Shown: piece by piece, positions 18,840-27,988 of the stretch
How the letters are laid out: every line of letters begins with the position of its first letter
Numbering within the stretch: position 1 is the first letter of the stretch
Assembly (NCBI GenBank): GCA_003240695.1
Contig: QFNC01000024.1
Coordinates: 22,603 to 86,602, forward strand
Direction: 5' to 3'
Origin: Pseudoxanthomonas suwonensis
GTDB lineage: Bacteria > Pseudomonadota > Gammaproteobacteria > Xanthomonadales > Xanthomonadaceae
Length of the DNA: 64,000 nucleotides
Made by a program: the position numbers and the translations under genes
The notes under the pieces: model-generated
The model's database searches: none
Told to the model about the DNA's origin: nothing
The model's input: only the letters and a program-made list of their open reading frames with translations

Positions 18840-19541
18840 ATGTCGATCCCCGTCCGCACCGCCGCATCGCTTGCCCTGATCCTGACCCTGGGCATTGGCG
18901 CGACTGCCGCAGCGCAGTCGAAAGACCCCCAGTCGTCGGCGACCACCAAGGAAGCCTCTGCCGAAGCGGTCGATCACGCCCAGGAGGCACGCCGCGCCGC
19001 CGCCGATGCGCGCCAGGCCGCCGAAGCCGCCGCCGACGTGCGCGACGAAGGGGCCTTGACCGCCGAAGGCGCACAGGACGCAGCGCACAAGGCCCGCGTG
19101 GCGCACGAGGCCGCCATCAACGCGCAGAAGGCCGCCAACGCCGCCGCCGGCGCAGCAACCCAAGCGGGAGCTGCGCATTCGGCCACCCAGGGTGGGACCG
19201 CGCAACCGCGCGCAGCCGCGGTCGAATCGGTGCAGGCCCGCAATGCTGCGGATCGCGCCGCCGCCTCCGCCAGCATGGCCGCCGACGTGGCCGCCGAAGC
19301 CGCCCTGGACGCGCAGGACGCCACGTTGGCACTGCCGACACGCCCGGCTCCGGCGTTGCCGGCTGTATCGCCTGCATCGGGTGCGGTTCCGCTGAATTTC
19401 GATGCCTGGGACGTCGATCGCGATGGCGCGTTGAGCCCCGCTGAGCTGCAGACGCACGCGGTGCTCAGCGCGCAGCTGCCGTCACTGGATCGGGATGGGG
19501 ATGGGCGGCTTAGCCGGGATGAGTTGGCGGGGTGGTTGTAG
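18840..19541 (+). CDS. Exported alanine-rich coiled-coil protein with two EF-hands
   Basis: The 233-residue protein starts at 18840 (MSIPVRTAAS) with a signal peptide ending near ATAAAQ. Residues ~35-160 are an extreme Ala-rich helical stretch (repeats of A-A-x-A-A-x-D/E), probably a long helix or coiled coil in the periplasm. The C terminus carries two canonical EF-hand loops, DVDRDGALSPAE and DRDGDGRLSRDE, so calcium binding is likely. The role is unknown. It begins 123 bases after rlmM and appears to be a single-gene unit. Confidence 0.7.
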   Translation: MSIPVRTAASLALILTLGIGATAAAQSKDPQSSATTKEASAEAVDHAQEARRAAADARQAAEAAADVRDEGALTAEGAQDAAHKARVAHEAAINAQKAANAAAGAATQAGAAHSATQGGTAQPRAAAVESVQARNAADRAAASASMAADVAAEAALDAQDATLALPTRPAPALPAVSPASGAVPLNFDAWDVDRDGALSPAELQTHAVLSAQLPSLDRDGDGRLSRDELAGWL

Positions 19542-19556
19542 GCAGCCTCGGCAACA

Positions 19557-20051
19557 ATGAACCAACATGTCGAGAATTCCTCCTATCGCGAGCGCTTGCT
19601 CGAACATCTGTTCATAGGAGAGCTGTTAAAGCTTTCCTGGAAATCCGGAAGCTGCATACTGGAAATTTCGAAGCCAGAAGTTGATCGCTCTGGGTATGAC
19701 GTAGTTGCGGAGGCAAATGGCATTATTCGCCACATACAACTGAAAACGACATTCACCGGCTCAAGCACCATATCCCAGAAGGTTCACGTCTCCCTGGGCA
19801 GCAAGCCTTCCGGTTGTGTTGTCCTGATTAACTTCGAGAAGGAAAGCCTTGGCCTGGATCCATTCCTGTTCTTTGGTGGAGCCCCTGGAACTCCATTGCC
19901 ATCTTTGGCCTGCCACAAAGTCGCAAAGCACAACAAGGGTGATGCACAGGGCATCAAGGCAGAACGCCCGAATATCCGCATTGTTCCGAACTCACACTTC
20001 ACCAGAATCGGAACCATTGAGCAGCTTTATGTTCAGCTGTTTGGAGCCTGA
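19557..20051 (+). CDS. Conserved protein with a PD-(D/E)XK nuclease-like pattern
   Basis: A 164-residue protein with no signal or membrane segment. The series of acidic residues in EISKPEVDRSGYDVV followed 13 residues later by HIQLKTT resembles the D...(E/Q)-x-K core of PD-(D/E)XK nuclease-fold proteins, with Gln in place of Glu. Phrases such as FFGGAPGTPLP and KAERPNIR suggest a conserved but unnamed family. Its G+C content is visibly lower than that of its neighbours (29 of 60 bases in the line beginning 19681). It is followed after six bases by another orphan gene. Nuclease activity is only a guess. Confidence 0.6.
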   Translation: MNQHVENSSYRERLLEHLFIGELLKLSWKSGSCILEISKPEVDRSGYDVVAEANGIIRHIQLKTTFTGSSTISQKVHVSLGSKPSGCVVLINFEKESLGLDPFLFFGGAPGTPLPSLACHKVAKHNKGDAQGIKAERPNIRIVPNSHFTRIGTIEQLYVQLFGA

Positions 20052-20057
20052 AGTGTC

Positions 20058-20531
20058 ATGTCGCGCAAGAAACCGCTGACCGTTTCGCCAGGCAAGATCA
20101 TCCGCTTGTATACCGAAACCGAAGCCGCACAGTTGACTGCCGATTGGATTGCGGTCTTCTGCAAGGGGCGGAAAGGCGCAAGCAACGAATCGTTTCTCTG
20201 GCACGTGTTCAGCGGCGGCCGCTACCCGAGCATCGAGGGGAATGCGGCACTCAACCGCTACAAGGCACAAGTCGGCACCGAATTCGTCGTGCTGTGCAAC
20301 GATCGCAAGATCGCGTTTCTCACAGACCGCCTGCCTGAGTCGGCATCGCTGTTCGATTATTACGTCTTCCCGCCCAATCTGGCCTGGACCATGGCGTTCA
20401 CGCACGAGGCCGGCTGGCTGGGTCCGTATTTCGCGCGCCATCGCGATGCCGCGACACTGGACCGGGACAACGAGGCGGCCGTTCGCAAAGTGCAGAAAGC
20501 CGAAACGGCACGTCGGAAGGGCTGGGTGTGA
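20058..20531 (+). CDS. Conserved hypothetical protein, DUF4275-like
   Basis: The 157-residue soluble protein contains WIAVFCKGRKGASNESFLWHVFSGG, cut here to its key parts W-I-x-x-F, N-E-S-F-L-W-H-V-F-S. That pattern resembles DUF4275 proteins. The C terminus is a charged helix (AAVRKVQKAETARRKG). No enzymatic motif is evident. It directly follows the PD-(D/E)XK-like gene (six-base gap), so the two may form a small acquired pair. The next gene is convergent, ending 16 bases away. Confidence 0.6.
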   Translation: MSRKKPLTVSPGKIIRLYTETEAAQLTADWIAVFCKGRKGASNESFLWHVFSGGRYPSIEGNAALNRYKAQVGTEFVVLCNDRKIAFLTDRLPESASLFDYYVFPPNLAWTMAFTHEAGWLGPYFARHRDAATLDRDNEAAVRKVQKAETARRKGWV

Positions 20532-20546
20532 TGCCGAACTCCGCCT

Positions 20547-21749
20547 TCACAGCCCACTGGCCCGTCGCCACAATGCCGCAGCCAGCGGCGGCAGCCGCCC
20601 GGCCATGGCCAGTGCGGGGCCGCGCAGCAGCACCGCAGCGGGATGGTCATTCGAAAAAACGCGGTTGATGCCGTCGAAGGCGTGCGCCGCGACGGCATTC
20701 TCGCTGCGCCGCCGACGCGCCCAGCGCTGTAGCCGGTGAGGCTGATCGAAAGCGGCCCGCTGCTGTCGCGCCTGCAGCACGCTGTCGCGCAACGCGGCGA
20801 CGTCGCGCAGGCCCAGGTTCACGCCCTGCCCGGCCAGTGGATGCACCACGTGTGCGGCATCGCCGACCAGCAGCACCCGGCCGCTGCATTGGGTGGCGGC
20901 CAGTTGCCGCCGCAACGGGAACGCGGCGCGCGACGAGACCAGCTGCATCGCACCCAGGCGCGCATCGAAGGCGCGGGTCAGCGCGGTATTGAAGGTCGCA
21001 TCGTCGCTAGCCAGCAGGCGTTCGGCGTCGGCATCGGGAAGGCTCCACACGATCGACGCCAGATGGCTGCCATCCGCCGCACCATCGGCTTCGGAACACG
21101 GCAGCACCGCCAGCGGGCCGCCGGGCAGGAATCGCTGCCAGGCGGTGTCGCGGTGCGGTTGCTCGCAGCGGATGTAGGCCACCACGCCACGCTGGTGATA
21201 GGCATGCGTGTCCACGCCAATGCCGACCTGTTCGCGCACTGGCGATGCGGCGCCATCGGCGGCCACCAGCAGGCGCGCGGACAGGCGCTGGCCATCGTCC
21301 AGCTGCACGCGCACGGCGTCGTCCGTCTGCTCCAGCTGGCTCAGGCTGGCCGGACAATGCACGGCCACGCCGGCCGCATCCAGCCGCCGCCACAGACGAT
21401 CGGCCAGCAGGCTGTTTTCGATGATCCAACCCAGCTCGCGCCGACCCAGCGTGTCGGCGTCGAACACCAGGTCGCCGCCGCCGCCGGCATCCCACACCTG
21501 CATGCGCCGGTACGGGTGCGCGCGGGTGTCGCGGATGTCCACCCACGCTCCCAGCGCCTGCAGCAACGCGGCATTGTCATGGGAGAAGGCGAACACGCGC
21601 AGGTCGCGCGGCTCGGCGGTCCAGCGCGGCGGCGGCTTCGCTTCGACCAGTGCCACATCCAGTCCCGCGTCGGCCAGGGCCAGGGCGCAGGCGCTGCCGA
21701 CCACGCCCCCGCCGATCACCAGCACGTCATGCTGCAGACGGCGGCTCAT
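20547..21749 (-). CDS. UbiH/UbiF/VisC-family FAD-dependent monooxygenase (ubiquinone synthesis)
   Basis: A 400-residue flavin hydroxylase predicted to hydroxylate the ring of a ubiquinone precursor. The N-terminal FAD loop is VIGGGVVGSACALA (residues ~11-24), the conserved DLRVFAFS replaces the usual DxRxxALS, and the second FAD motif is GDAAHVVHPLAGQGVNLGLRD. Length is normal, so this copy is intact, unlike its upstream neighbour. The start at 21749 overlaps the ubiH stop by four bases (the two genes share an operon). Which ring position it hydroxylates cannot be told from sequence alone. Confidence 0.9.
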   Translation of the reverse strand: MSRRLQHDVLVIGGGVVGSACALALADAGLDVALVEAKPPPRWTAEPRDLRVFAFSHDNAALLQALGAWVDIRDTRAHPYRRMQVWDAGGGGDLVFDADTLGRRELGWIIENSLLADRLWRRLDAAGVAVHCPASLSQLEQTDDAVRVQLDDGQRLSARLLVAADGAASPVREQVGIGVDTHAYHQRGVVAYIRCEQPHRDTAWQRFLPGGPLAVLPCSEADGAADGSHLASIVWSLPDADAERLLASDDATFNTALTRAFDARLGAMQLVSSRAAFPLRRQLAATQCSGRVLLVGDAAHVVHPLAGQGVNLGLRDVAALRDSVLQARQQRAAFDQPHRLQRWARRRRSENAVAAHAFDGINRVFSNDHPAAVLLRGPALAMAGRLPPLAAALWRRASGL

Positions 21750-22905
21750 GCTGCGGACTCCCGGCACAGTGCCGGCACGTCGCCGCGATAGCCCATCGCG
21801 CCGCCCACCAGCCAGGATTGCAGCAAGGCGCTGCGGTCGATGGCGGCCATGCCCAGGCTGCGCAGACCGGACAGCAACGGCAGCGGATTGGCCGTGAGTC
21901 GGGCCAAGCCATCGGAGAATGCCAAGGTGCGCTCGCGATCGGCCTGCCGGCGCTGTACGTAGCGTTGCAGGAGGCCGTCGTCGATGCCGGCGATGCCCGA
22001 CTGTTGCAGCAATTCGGCCAAGGTCAGGGCATCGCGCAGTCCCAGGTTGAAGCCCTGCGCACCGACCGGGTGCAGCGACTGCGCGGCATTGCCGATCACC
22101 ACCGCACGCGGCGCGATCAGCGACCGCGCCTGCAGACGCAAGGCCGGGTAGCGGCTGCGCGGTCCGACCGCGGTGAAGCGCCCGGCGCGCCATCCGAACG
22201 CGTCCTGCACGCGCTCGAGGAACGCGGCATCTTCCAGCGCAGACACTGCGTCGGCCTGAGCGGTCGGCACGGCATGCACCACGCCGTAGTGGCGATCGCC
22301 GCGTGGCAAGAGTGCGGTGGGGCCGTCGTCGGTCAGGCGTTCGTAAGCGGTGCCATCAGGGGCGCGCTCGCTGCGCAGGCGGGCGACGAACAGCGTCTGG
22401 CCGTAATCGTGGGCGTCGGCGGCAATGCCCAGTGCGGTGCGCACGCTGCTGTGCATGCCGTCGGCGGCGACCAGCAGACGGGTGTACAGCAGGCGTTCAT
22501 CGCCATCGGTCTGGATCCGCACGCCGCGCCAGCCGGCCGGCGCATCGGCCAGCCCGATGAACCGCGCCGGACGGTAGCGTTGCAGCTGCGGCAGGGTCTG
22601 CAGGCGGGTTTCCAGCGCCTGGCCGAAATCGCTGGCAACCACCACCTGGCCGAACTGGTCGCGGCCGTAGTCGCGCGCGTCCAGCCACACCCGGCCGACG
22701 TCGCCGCGGCGCGAGGCGTGGATGCGCCGGATCGGCGCGGCCGGCAGCTGCAGCAGCGGCATCACCTGCAGCGCCTGCAGCGCATTCACGGTGGCCTCGC
22801 GGCGCGGGCCAGGGCGATGGCCAGGCTGGCGCCGACCAGGCCACCGCCGACGATCAGCACGTCGTGGCGGGCGGCCGGTTCGGTTGGAAGGTCGGTGACG
22901 GTCAT
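21746..22905 (-). pseudogene. ubiH: ubiH-type ubiquinone hydroxylase, broken by an internal deletion and frameshift
   Basis: Starting at the ATG with first base 22905, the frame gives MTVTDLPTEP and a perfect FAD loop VLIVGGGLVGASLAIALARA, then stops at TGA 22786-22788 after 39 residues. A second frame, starting at GTG 22789, carries the rest of the enzyme: TVNALQALQVM, FAD motif GNAAQSLHPVGAQGFNLGLRD and a normal C terminus (348 codons). By comparison with the paralogue at 20547-21749, about 28 residues (the beta-strand ending in the acidic ribose-binding residue and the DxR motif) are missing at the junction near 22795-22805. Either the gene is dead or the assembly lost a short stretch. Confidence 0.85.
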
Positions 22906-22947
22906 TGCGGTATGCTACCGGCTTGTTCTCCACGCCATGTCATCGCC

Positions 22948-23559
22948 ATGAAGCGCTCGCTGCCCGCCGTCCCTTCCTCCGCTTCCGGCTTCGCCGCCGG
23001 CCCGTGGTTGCTGGCCGCGATGATCGTGGCTGCCGCACTCAGCCGGCTGCTGCCGCATCCGCCGAATTTCTCGCCGATGATCGCCATTGCCCTGTTCGGC
23101 GGCGCGATGTTCGGCTCGCGCGCCTGGGCGGTGGCGGTGCCACTGCTGGCGATGCTGCTATCGGACATCGTGCTGGCCGCGGTGCAGGGCGGCTTCTGGT
23201 TCGATTACCTGTCCCAGGCCGACTACCTGCCCAGCGTGCTGGCCAATTACGCCAGCGTGGCGCTGTCGGTGCTGCTGGGCTTCGGCCTGCGCGGCAAGGC
23301 CTCGGGTGGCCGGGTGCTGGGCGCGTCGCTGGGCGGCAGCGTGCTGTTCTTCGCCATCAGCAATTTCGCGGTGTGGCTGACCGCCTTCCACGTACCGTAC
23401 TACCCGGCCTGCAGTGCCGGTCTGCTGCCGTGCTACGTGGCCGCGCTCCCCTTCTTCCAGTGGACGTTGCTGAGCACGCTGGTGTACGCGGCGCTGCTGT
23501 TCGGCGGCTTCGCGCTGCTGCGGCGCCGATTGCCGGCCTTGCAGGCCCGCACCGTCTGA
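22948..23559 (+). CDS. Small integral membrane protein, DUF6580-like
   Basis: The 203-residue protein has five or six hydrophobic helices. The opening after helix 1, LPHPPNFSPMIAIALFGGAMFG, and the late segment YYPACSAGLLPCYVAALPFF are the recognisable patterns, like DUF6580 proteins and reminiscent of S-components of ECF vitamin transporters. It lies 29 bases before an ATP:corrinoid adenosyltransferase gene on the same strand, which makes corrinoid uptake a reasonable but unproven guess. It is divergent from the ubiH locus. Confidence 0.7.
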   Translation: MKRSLPAVPSSASGFAAGPWLLAAMIVAAALSRLLPHPPNFSPMIAIALFGGAMFGSRAWAVAVPLLAMLLSDIVLAAVQGGFWFDYLSQADYLPSVLANYASVALSVLLGFGLRGKASGGRVLGASLGGSVLFFAISNFAVWLTAFHVPYYPACSAGLLPCYVAALPFFQWTLLSTLVYAALLFGGFALLRRRLPALQARTV

Positions 23560-23588
23560 CGGCACGCGGTAGCTGCAGTCGCATCGGC

Positions 23589-24143
23589 ATGGGCAACCGC
23601 CTGTCGAAGATCTACACCCGCACCGGCGACGACGGCAGCACCGGGCTGGGCGATGGCAGCCGCATCGACAAGGATTCCGCGCGGGTGGAAGCCTACGGCA
23701 CGGTGGACGAAGCCAATTCGGCCATCGGTCTGGTGCTGGCCGGCGAGGTGCCCGAAGCCGTGCGCAGCCTGCTGGTGTCGGTGCAGCATCAATTGTTCGA
23801 TCTGGGCGGTGAGTTGTGCATTCCCGGCCATGCGGCCATCGACGATGCCGATGTCACCGCGCTGGAGCGGCATCTGGATGCGTTCAACGCCGATCTGCCG
23901 CCGCTGCGCGAATTCATCCTGCCCGGCGGCGGCGAAGCGGCCGCGCGCTGCCATCTGGCCCGTACCATCGTGCGCCGCGCCGAGCGCCGCACGGTCACCT
24001 TGGCGCGCGCCGAAACGGTGCGACCGCAGGCGATCCGCTATCTGAATCGCCTGTCCGATCTGCTGTTCGTGCTGGCCCGGGTGCTGGCCAAGGCCGATGG
24101 CCATGGCGACGTGCTGTGGCAGCACGACCGCCGCAAGGCATGA
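23589..24143 (+). CDS. ATP:cob(I)alamin adenosyltransferase, PduO type
   Basis: A 184-residue enzyme that attaches the adenosyl group of ATP to cob(I)alamin. Family signatures are the N-terminal IYTRTGDDGSTGLGDG, VEAYGTVDEANSAIG, the ATP-site arginines in CHLARTIVRRAERR, and NRLSDLLFVLARV. The start ATG at 23589 gives MGNRLSKIYT. Length matches the PduO/MMAB family. It is coupled to the downstream deacetylase-like gene (ATGA overlap) and preceded by a membrane protein gene that could be a corrinoid importer. Confidence 0.95.
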   Translation: MGNRLSKIYTRTGDDGSTGLGDGSRIDKDSARVEAYGTVDEANSAIGLVLAGEVPEAVRSLLVSVQHQLFDLGGELCIPGHAAIDDADVTALERHLDAFNADLPPLREFILPGGGEAAARCHLARTIVRRAERRTVTLARAETVRPQAIRYLNRLSDLLFVLARVLAKADGHGDVLWQHDRRKA

Positions 24144-25072
24144 CCCTGCGCATCTATACCCATCCGGATTGTCTGGCGCACGACACCGGCGTGGAGCACG
24201 TGGAAACTCCGGAGCGTCTGCACGTGGTACTGCAGGCCCTGCGCAGCGGCTGCCCGCAGGCCGACTGGCAGCAGGCGCCGCTGGCCCCGCGCGAGGCGCT
24301 GCTGCGCGTGCATGCACCAGAACTCGTGGCGGCCGTGCTGGATCGCGACATCGACGCAATCCACTGGCTGGACGCCGACACCGCCCTGTCGCCCGGGTCG
24401 GCGCTGGCCGCACGCCGGGCCGCGGGCGCAACCTTGGCTGCCACCGACTGGGTGCTGCAGGGCCGCGACCGGCGCGCCTTCTGCGCAGTGCGCCCACCCG
24501 GCCACCATGCCACTACCGACACCGCGATGGGCTTCTGCCTGTTCAACAGCATTGCCGTGGCCGCGGCCCATGCGATGGCCGTCGGTGGCATGAAACGGAT
24601 CGCGATCGCCGACTTCGATGCGCATCATGGCAACGGCACCCAGGCCATCTTCCTGCGCGATCCGCGCGTGCTGTTCGCCAGTTCGCACCAATTGCCGCTG
24701 TATCCGGACAGCGGTTACGCGGAAGAGACCGGCATCGGCAACACGGTGAATGCGCCACTGCCGCCGCTGAGCGGCTCGGCCCAGTTCCGCAGCACCTGGC
24801 AACGACAGTTGCTGCCGCGCATCGATGATTTCCGGCCCGAACTGCTGTTCATTTCCGCCGGTTTCGATGGCCATCACGAGGATCCGCTGGCGCAGCTGCT
24901 GCTGCAGGCCGACGATTTCGCATGGGTCACCGCCGAACTGGTCGCCATCGCCCGGCGCCATGCGCAGGGCCGGGTGGTGTCGACGCTGGAAGGCGGTTAT
25001 GCGCTGGATGTGCTGGGTTCCTGTGCACTGGCGCATGTGACCGCGCTGGACAATCCCTATTCCGAATTCTGA
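24140..25072 (+). CDS. Histone deacetylase-like amidohydrolase
   Basis: The 310-residue protein belongs to the arginase/deacetylase superfamily (HDAC/AcuC/acetylpolyamine amidohydrolase). Visible active-site segments are RPPGHHATTDTAMGFC (catalytic His pair), DFDAHHGNGTQ (zinc Asp/His), SAGFDGHHEDP (second zinc Asp) and LEGGYAL (with the late Tyr). All ligands are present, so it should remove acetyl groups from polyamines or small amides; the substrate is unknown. It begins within the adenosyltransferase stop and its end overlaps convergent msrB by 16 bases. Confidence 0.93.
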   Translation: MTLRIYTHPDCLAHDTGVEHVETPERLHVVLQALRSGCPQADWQQAPLAPREALLRVHAPELVAAVLDRDIDAIHWLDADTALSPGSALAARRAAGATLAATDWVLQGRDRRAFCAVRPPGHHATTDTAMGFCLFNSIAVAAAHAMAVGGMKRIAIADFDAHHGNGTQAIFLRDPRVLFASSHQLPLYPDSGYAEETGIGNTVNAPLPPLSGSAQFRSTWQRQLLPRIDDFRPELLFISAGFDGHHEDPLAQLLLQADDFAWVTAELVAIARRHAQGRVVSTLEGGYALDVLGSCALAHVTALDNPYSEF

Positions 25073-25482
25073 ACGGGATTCGCGGCGCCGGGTTCGAACT
25101 GCAGGGCCGCGGAATTGATGCAGTAGCGCAGTCCGGTGGGTGGCGGACCGTCCGGAAACACGTGCCCCAGATGCGACCGGCAGCGCGCGCACAGCGCCTC
25201 GATGCGGTGCATGCCGTGGCTGCGGTCCTCGCGCTCGGCCACGGCACCGGATGCGACCGGTTCGAAATAGCTGGGCCAGCCAGTGCCGGACTCGAACTTG
25301 CTGGCCGAGGCGAACAGCGCAGCCCCGCAGGCCACGCAGTGATAGGTGCCGGCCGCCTTGTGGTTCCAGTAACGGCCGGTGAACGGCGGTTCGGTGGCCG
25401 AACAGCGGCACACGGCGTACTGCTCGGGGGTCAGTTGCGCGCGCCAGTGCGCGTCATCACGGGGGAAATCGTCGGTCGTCAT
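25057..25482 (-). CDS. msrB: Peptide methionine-R-sulfoxide reductase B
   Basis: A 141-residue repair enzyme acting on the R epimer of methionine sulfoxide. The zinc cysteines are C49/C52 (CVACG) and C98/C101 (CARC); the catalytic cysteine is C121 in GLRYCINSAAL. ESGTGWPSYFEPV and SHLGHVFPDG are complete. The start at 25482 (MTTDDFPRDD) fits the family length. Here it is a single-domain protein, not fused to MsrA. Confidence 0.97.
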   Translation of the reverse strand: MTTDDFPRDDAHWRAQLTPEQYAVCRCSATEPPFTGRYWNHKAAGTYHCVACGAALFASASKFESGTGWPSYFEPVASGAVAEREDRSHGMHRIEALCARCRSHLGHVFPDGPPPTGLRYCINSAALQFEPGAANPVQNSE

Positions 25483-25585
25483 GATCGGTCTGCCAGGCAA
25501 TGCCGGGCGCCAGTGTGGCATGCCGCGCGTTGCCGCCGCGCAGGCGATGCGGCAAGCTACGCCGGTTTTGATCGGATCATCGCCC

Positions 25586-27988
25586 GTGCGCCTCGCCTTC
25601 CGTCTGCTGCCATTGCCCCTGGGCATCGCCCTGTCCCTGTCCGCCTACGCACAGGATGCCAGTCCCGACGACTGGGGCCTGTGCCCCGTCGACGATGCGG
25701 TCCCCCCGTTCACCGAGGCGCAGATGCAGACCGCCCTGCCCGGCATGCAGCCCGGGCCGGCGCGCGACACCCAGCCCACCGACATCGAAGGCGACGCCAT
25801 CACCAGCACGGTGGGCGCGATCACCAATTTCAGCGGCAACGTGGCCCTGACCCGCGGCGACCAGTTCCTGGGCACCGACAACCTGCAGTACGACAGCGAA
25901 ACCGGCAAGTACGTAGCCGACGGTACCGTGCGCTACCAGGACGCCGGCATGCGCATGGTGGCCGACCGCGCCGAAGGCGACCAGAACCTGGACAGCCACA
26001 ACGTGAAGAACGTGCGCTACCAGCTGGTCACCCGGCGCGGCAACGGCGGCGCCGAGCACATCGAACTGCAGGGCAGCCAGGGCAGCCTGTACGGCTCCAC
26101 CTATTCCACCTGCCCGCCCAACCAGCGGATGTGGGAACTGCGCGCGGGCCGCATCGACGTGGACACCGAAAAAGGCTTCGGCGTGGCCCGCAATGCCACC
26201 CTGCGGGTGGGCAAGGTGCCGGTGCTGTACGTGCCGTGGCTGCAATTCCCCATCGACGAGCGGCGCAAGACCGGCCTGCTGTATCCGTCCATTTCGATGT
26301 CCAATCGCAACGGCTTCGACTGGCGCCAGCCGATCTACTTCAACCTGGCTCCCAACTACGACTACACCCTGACCCCGCGGCTGATGAGCGACCGCGGCCT
26401 GATGCTCGGCAACGAATTCCGCTACCTGATTCCCGGCGGAACAGGCGAGCTGGACATCAACCTGCTGCCCTCCGACGACCTGACCGAGCGCGAGCGCGAC
26501 GAGGAAATCGCCGAGGGCGTGCCCGAGGAGAACTGGCGCAAGAAGAACCGCGGCAGCTTCCGCTTCAATGCGCAACAGAACCTGGGCCCGAACTGGCAGG
26601 CCCGCGCCAACCTGAACTGGATCAGCGACACCCGCTTCGTCGAGGACTTCAGCAACTCGCTGAACGGCATCAGCAATTACTCCATCTCCAGCGACATCGG
26701 CGTGTACGGCCGCGGACGCTGGTGGGATGCCGGCATCATGGCCGACCACTGGCAATTGGCCGACTACACCCTGCGCGACTTCCACATGCCCTACGACCGC
26801 CTGCCGCGGCTGTACCTGAACTGGGAACAGCCGCTGGGCGAGCGCTTCCGGGTCGGCGTGAATGCCGAAGGCACCCGCTTCTCGCACATCGACAGCGACA
26901 GCCGCCCGGGTGGCAGCCGGGTGGACATCAAGCCCTTCGTCAGCATGCCGCTGGAAGGCGCCAGCTGGTTCATCAAGCCGACCCTGGCCTGGCGCTACAC
27001 CACCTACCGACTGGAGGATGCCCTGGCGCAGCGGCTGGGCGGCGATACCACGCTGACCCGCAGCCTGCCGATCGCCTCGCTGGATGCCGGGCTGTTCTTC
27101 GACCGCGACACCAGCTTCGGCGGCGATCGCTACCTGAACACGCTGGAGCCGCGACTGTTCTATCTGAACGCGCCGCACCGCGACCAGAGCCACTACCCCA
27201 TCTTCGATACCCAGCCGCTCACGTTCAGCTGGGGACAGCTGTTCCGCGACAACCGCTATTCCGGCGCCGATCGCCAGTCCGATGCCAACCAGCTGACCTT
27301 GGCCGTGTCCAGCCGTTTCATCCGCCAGTCCGACGGACTGGAAAAACTCACCGTGAATCTGGGCCAGATCCGCTACTTCAGCGACAGCCGGGTCGCCGCG
27401 GTCCCATGCCCAGACCCGCAGAATCCGGTGCCCGGCTGCGAACGTCCGGTGGAAAAAGGCAGCTCGGCCTGGGTCAGCGACGTGAACTACGCCATCAACG
27501 ACCGCTGGACGCTGGGCGCGTCCTACCAGTGGGATCCGAAATACCGCCGCCACGACCTGGCCAGCTTCCGCACCCGCTACCTGATCGGCGAGGACGGGAT
27601 CGTCAACCTCAACTACCGCTACCGGCGCGGGCTGATGGAGCAGGCCGACCTGTCGTTCCTGTATCCGATCAACCCCACCTGGAGCCTGGTGGGGCGCTAC
27701 TACTACTCCATCCAGGACCATTCCCTGCTGGAAGGCATTGCCGGCGTGCAATGGGAAAGCTGCTGCCTGGCCGCGCGGCTGGTGGGCCGCCGCTACCTGC
27801 GCAACCGCGGCGGCGAGCTGAACAACGCCATCCAGCTGGAAATCGAGCTGAAGGGCCTGGGTTCGGCCGGTCCGGACACGGAAAGCCGCCTGCGCCGCGC
27901 GATCCTCGGCTACAATCGCGAAGACCTGTACCTGCTCCCGCCTGCCGAAGTCCGCAACGGCGACGAACTGACTCCCGAGACCCCATGA
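25586..27988 (+). CDS. lptD: LPS-assembly outer-membrane protein LptD
   Basis: An 800-residue outer-membrane protein that, with LptE, inserts lipopolysaccharide into the outer leaflet. It starts at GTG 25586, giving a signal peptide MRLAFRLLPLPLGIAL ending near AYAQ. The N-terminal OstA/LptA-like jellyroll covers ~residues 65-230 (GDAITSTVGAITNFSGNVAL). The beta-barrel follows and ends with long amphipathic strands. Cys residues near CPVDD, TCPPN and in the barrel (CPDPQ, CER, ESCC) could form the disulfides that LptD needs; DsbA-type proteins are encoded at 35.8-37.4 kb. The stop overlaps surA by four bases. Confidence 0.95.
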   Translation: MRLAFRLLPLPLGIALSLSAYAQDASPDDWGLCPVDDAVPPFTEAQMQTALPGMQPGPARDTQPTDIEGDAITSTVGAITNFSGNVALTRGDQFLGTDNLQYDSETGKYVADGTVRYQDAGMRMVADRAEGDQNLDSHNVKNVRYQLVTRRGNGGAEHIELQGSQGSLYGSTYSTCPPNQRMWELRAGRIDVDTEKGFGVARNATLRVGKVPVLYVPWLQFPIDERRKTGLLYPSISMSNRNGFDWRQPIYFNLAPNYDYTLTPRLMSDRGLMLGNEFRYLIPGGTGELDINLLPSDDLTERERDEEIAEGVPEENWRKKNRGSFRFNAQQNLGPNWQARANLNWISDTRFVEDFSNSLNGISNYSISSDIGVYGRGRWWDAGIMADHWQLADYTLRDFHMPYDRLPRLYLNWEQPLGERFRVGVNAEGTRFSHIDSDSRPGGSRVDIKPFVSMPLEGASWFIKPTLAWRYTTYRLEDALAQRLGGDTTLTRSLPIASLDAGLFFDRDTSFGGDRYLNTLEPRLFYLNAPHRDQSHYPIFDTQPLTFSWGQLFRDNRYSGADRQSDANQLTLAVSSRFIRQSDGLEKLTVNLGQIRYFSDSRVAAVPCPDPQNPVPGCERPVEKGSSAWVSDVNYAINDRWTLGASYQWDPKYRRHDLASFRTRYLIGEDGIVNLNYRYRRGLMEQADLSFLYPINPTWSLVGRYYYSIQDHSLLEGIAGVQWESCCLAARLVGRRYLRNRGGELNNAIQLEIELKGLGSAGPDTESRLRRAILGYNREDLYLLPPAEVRNGDELTPETP

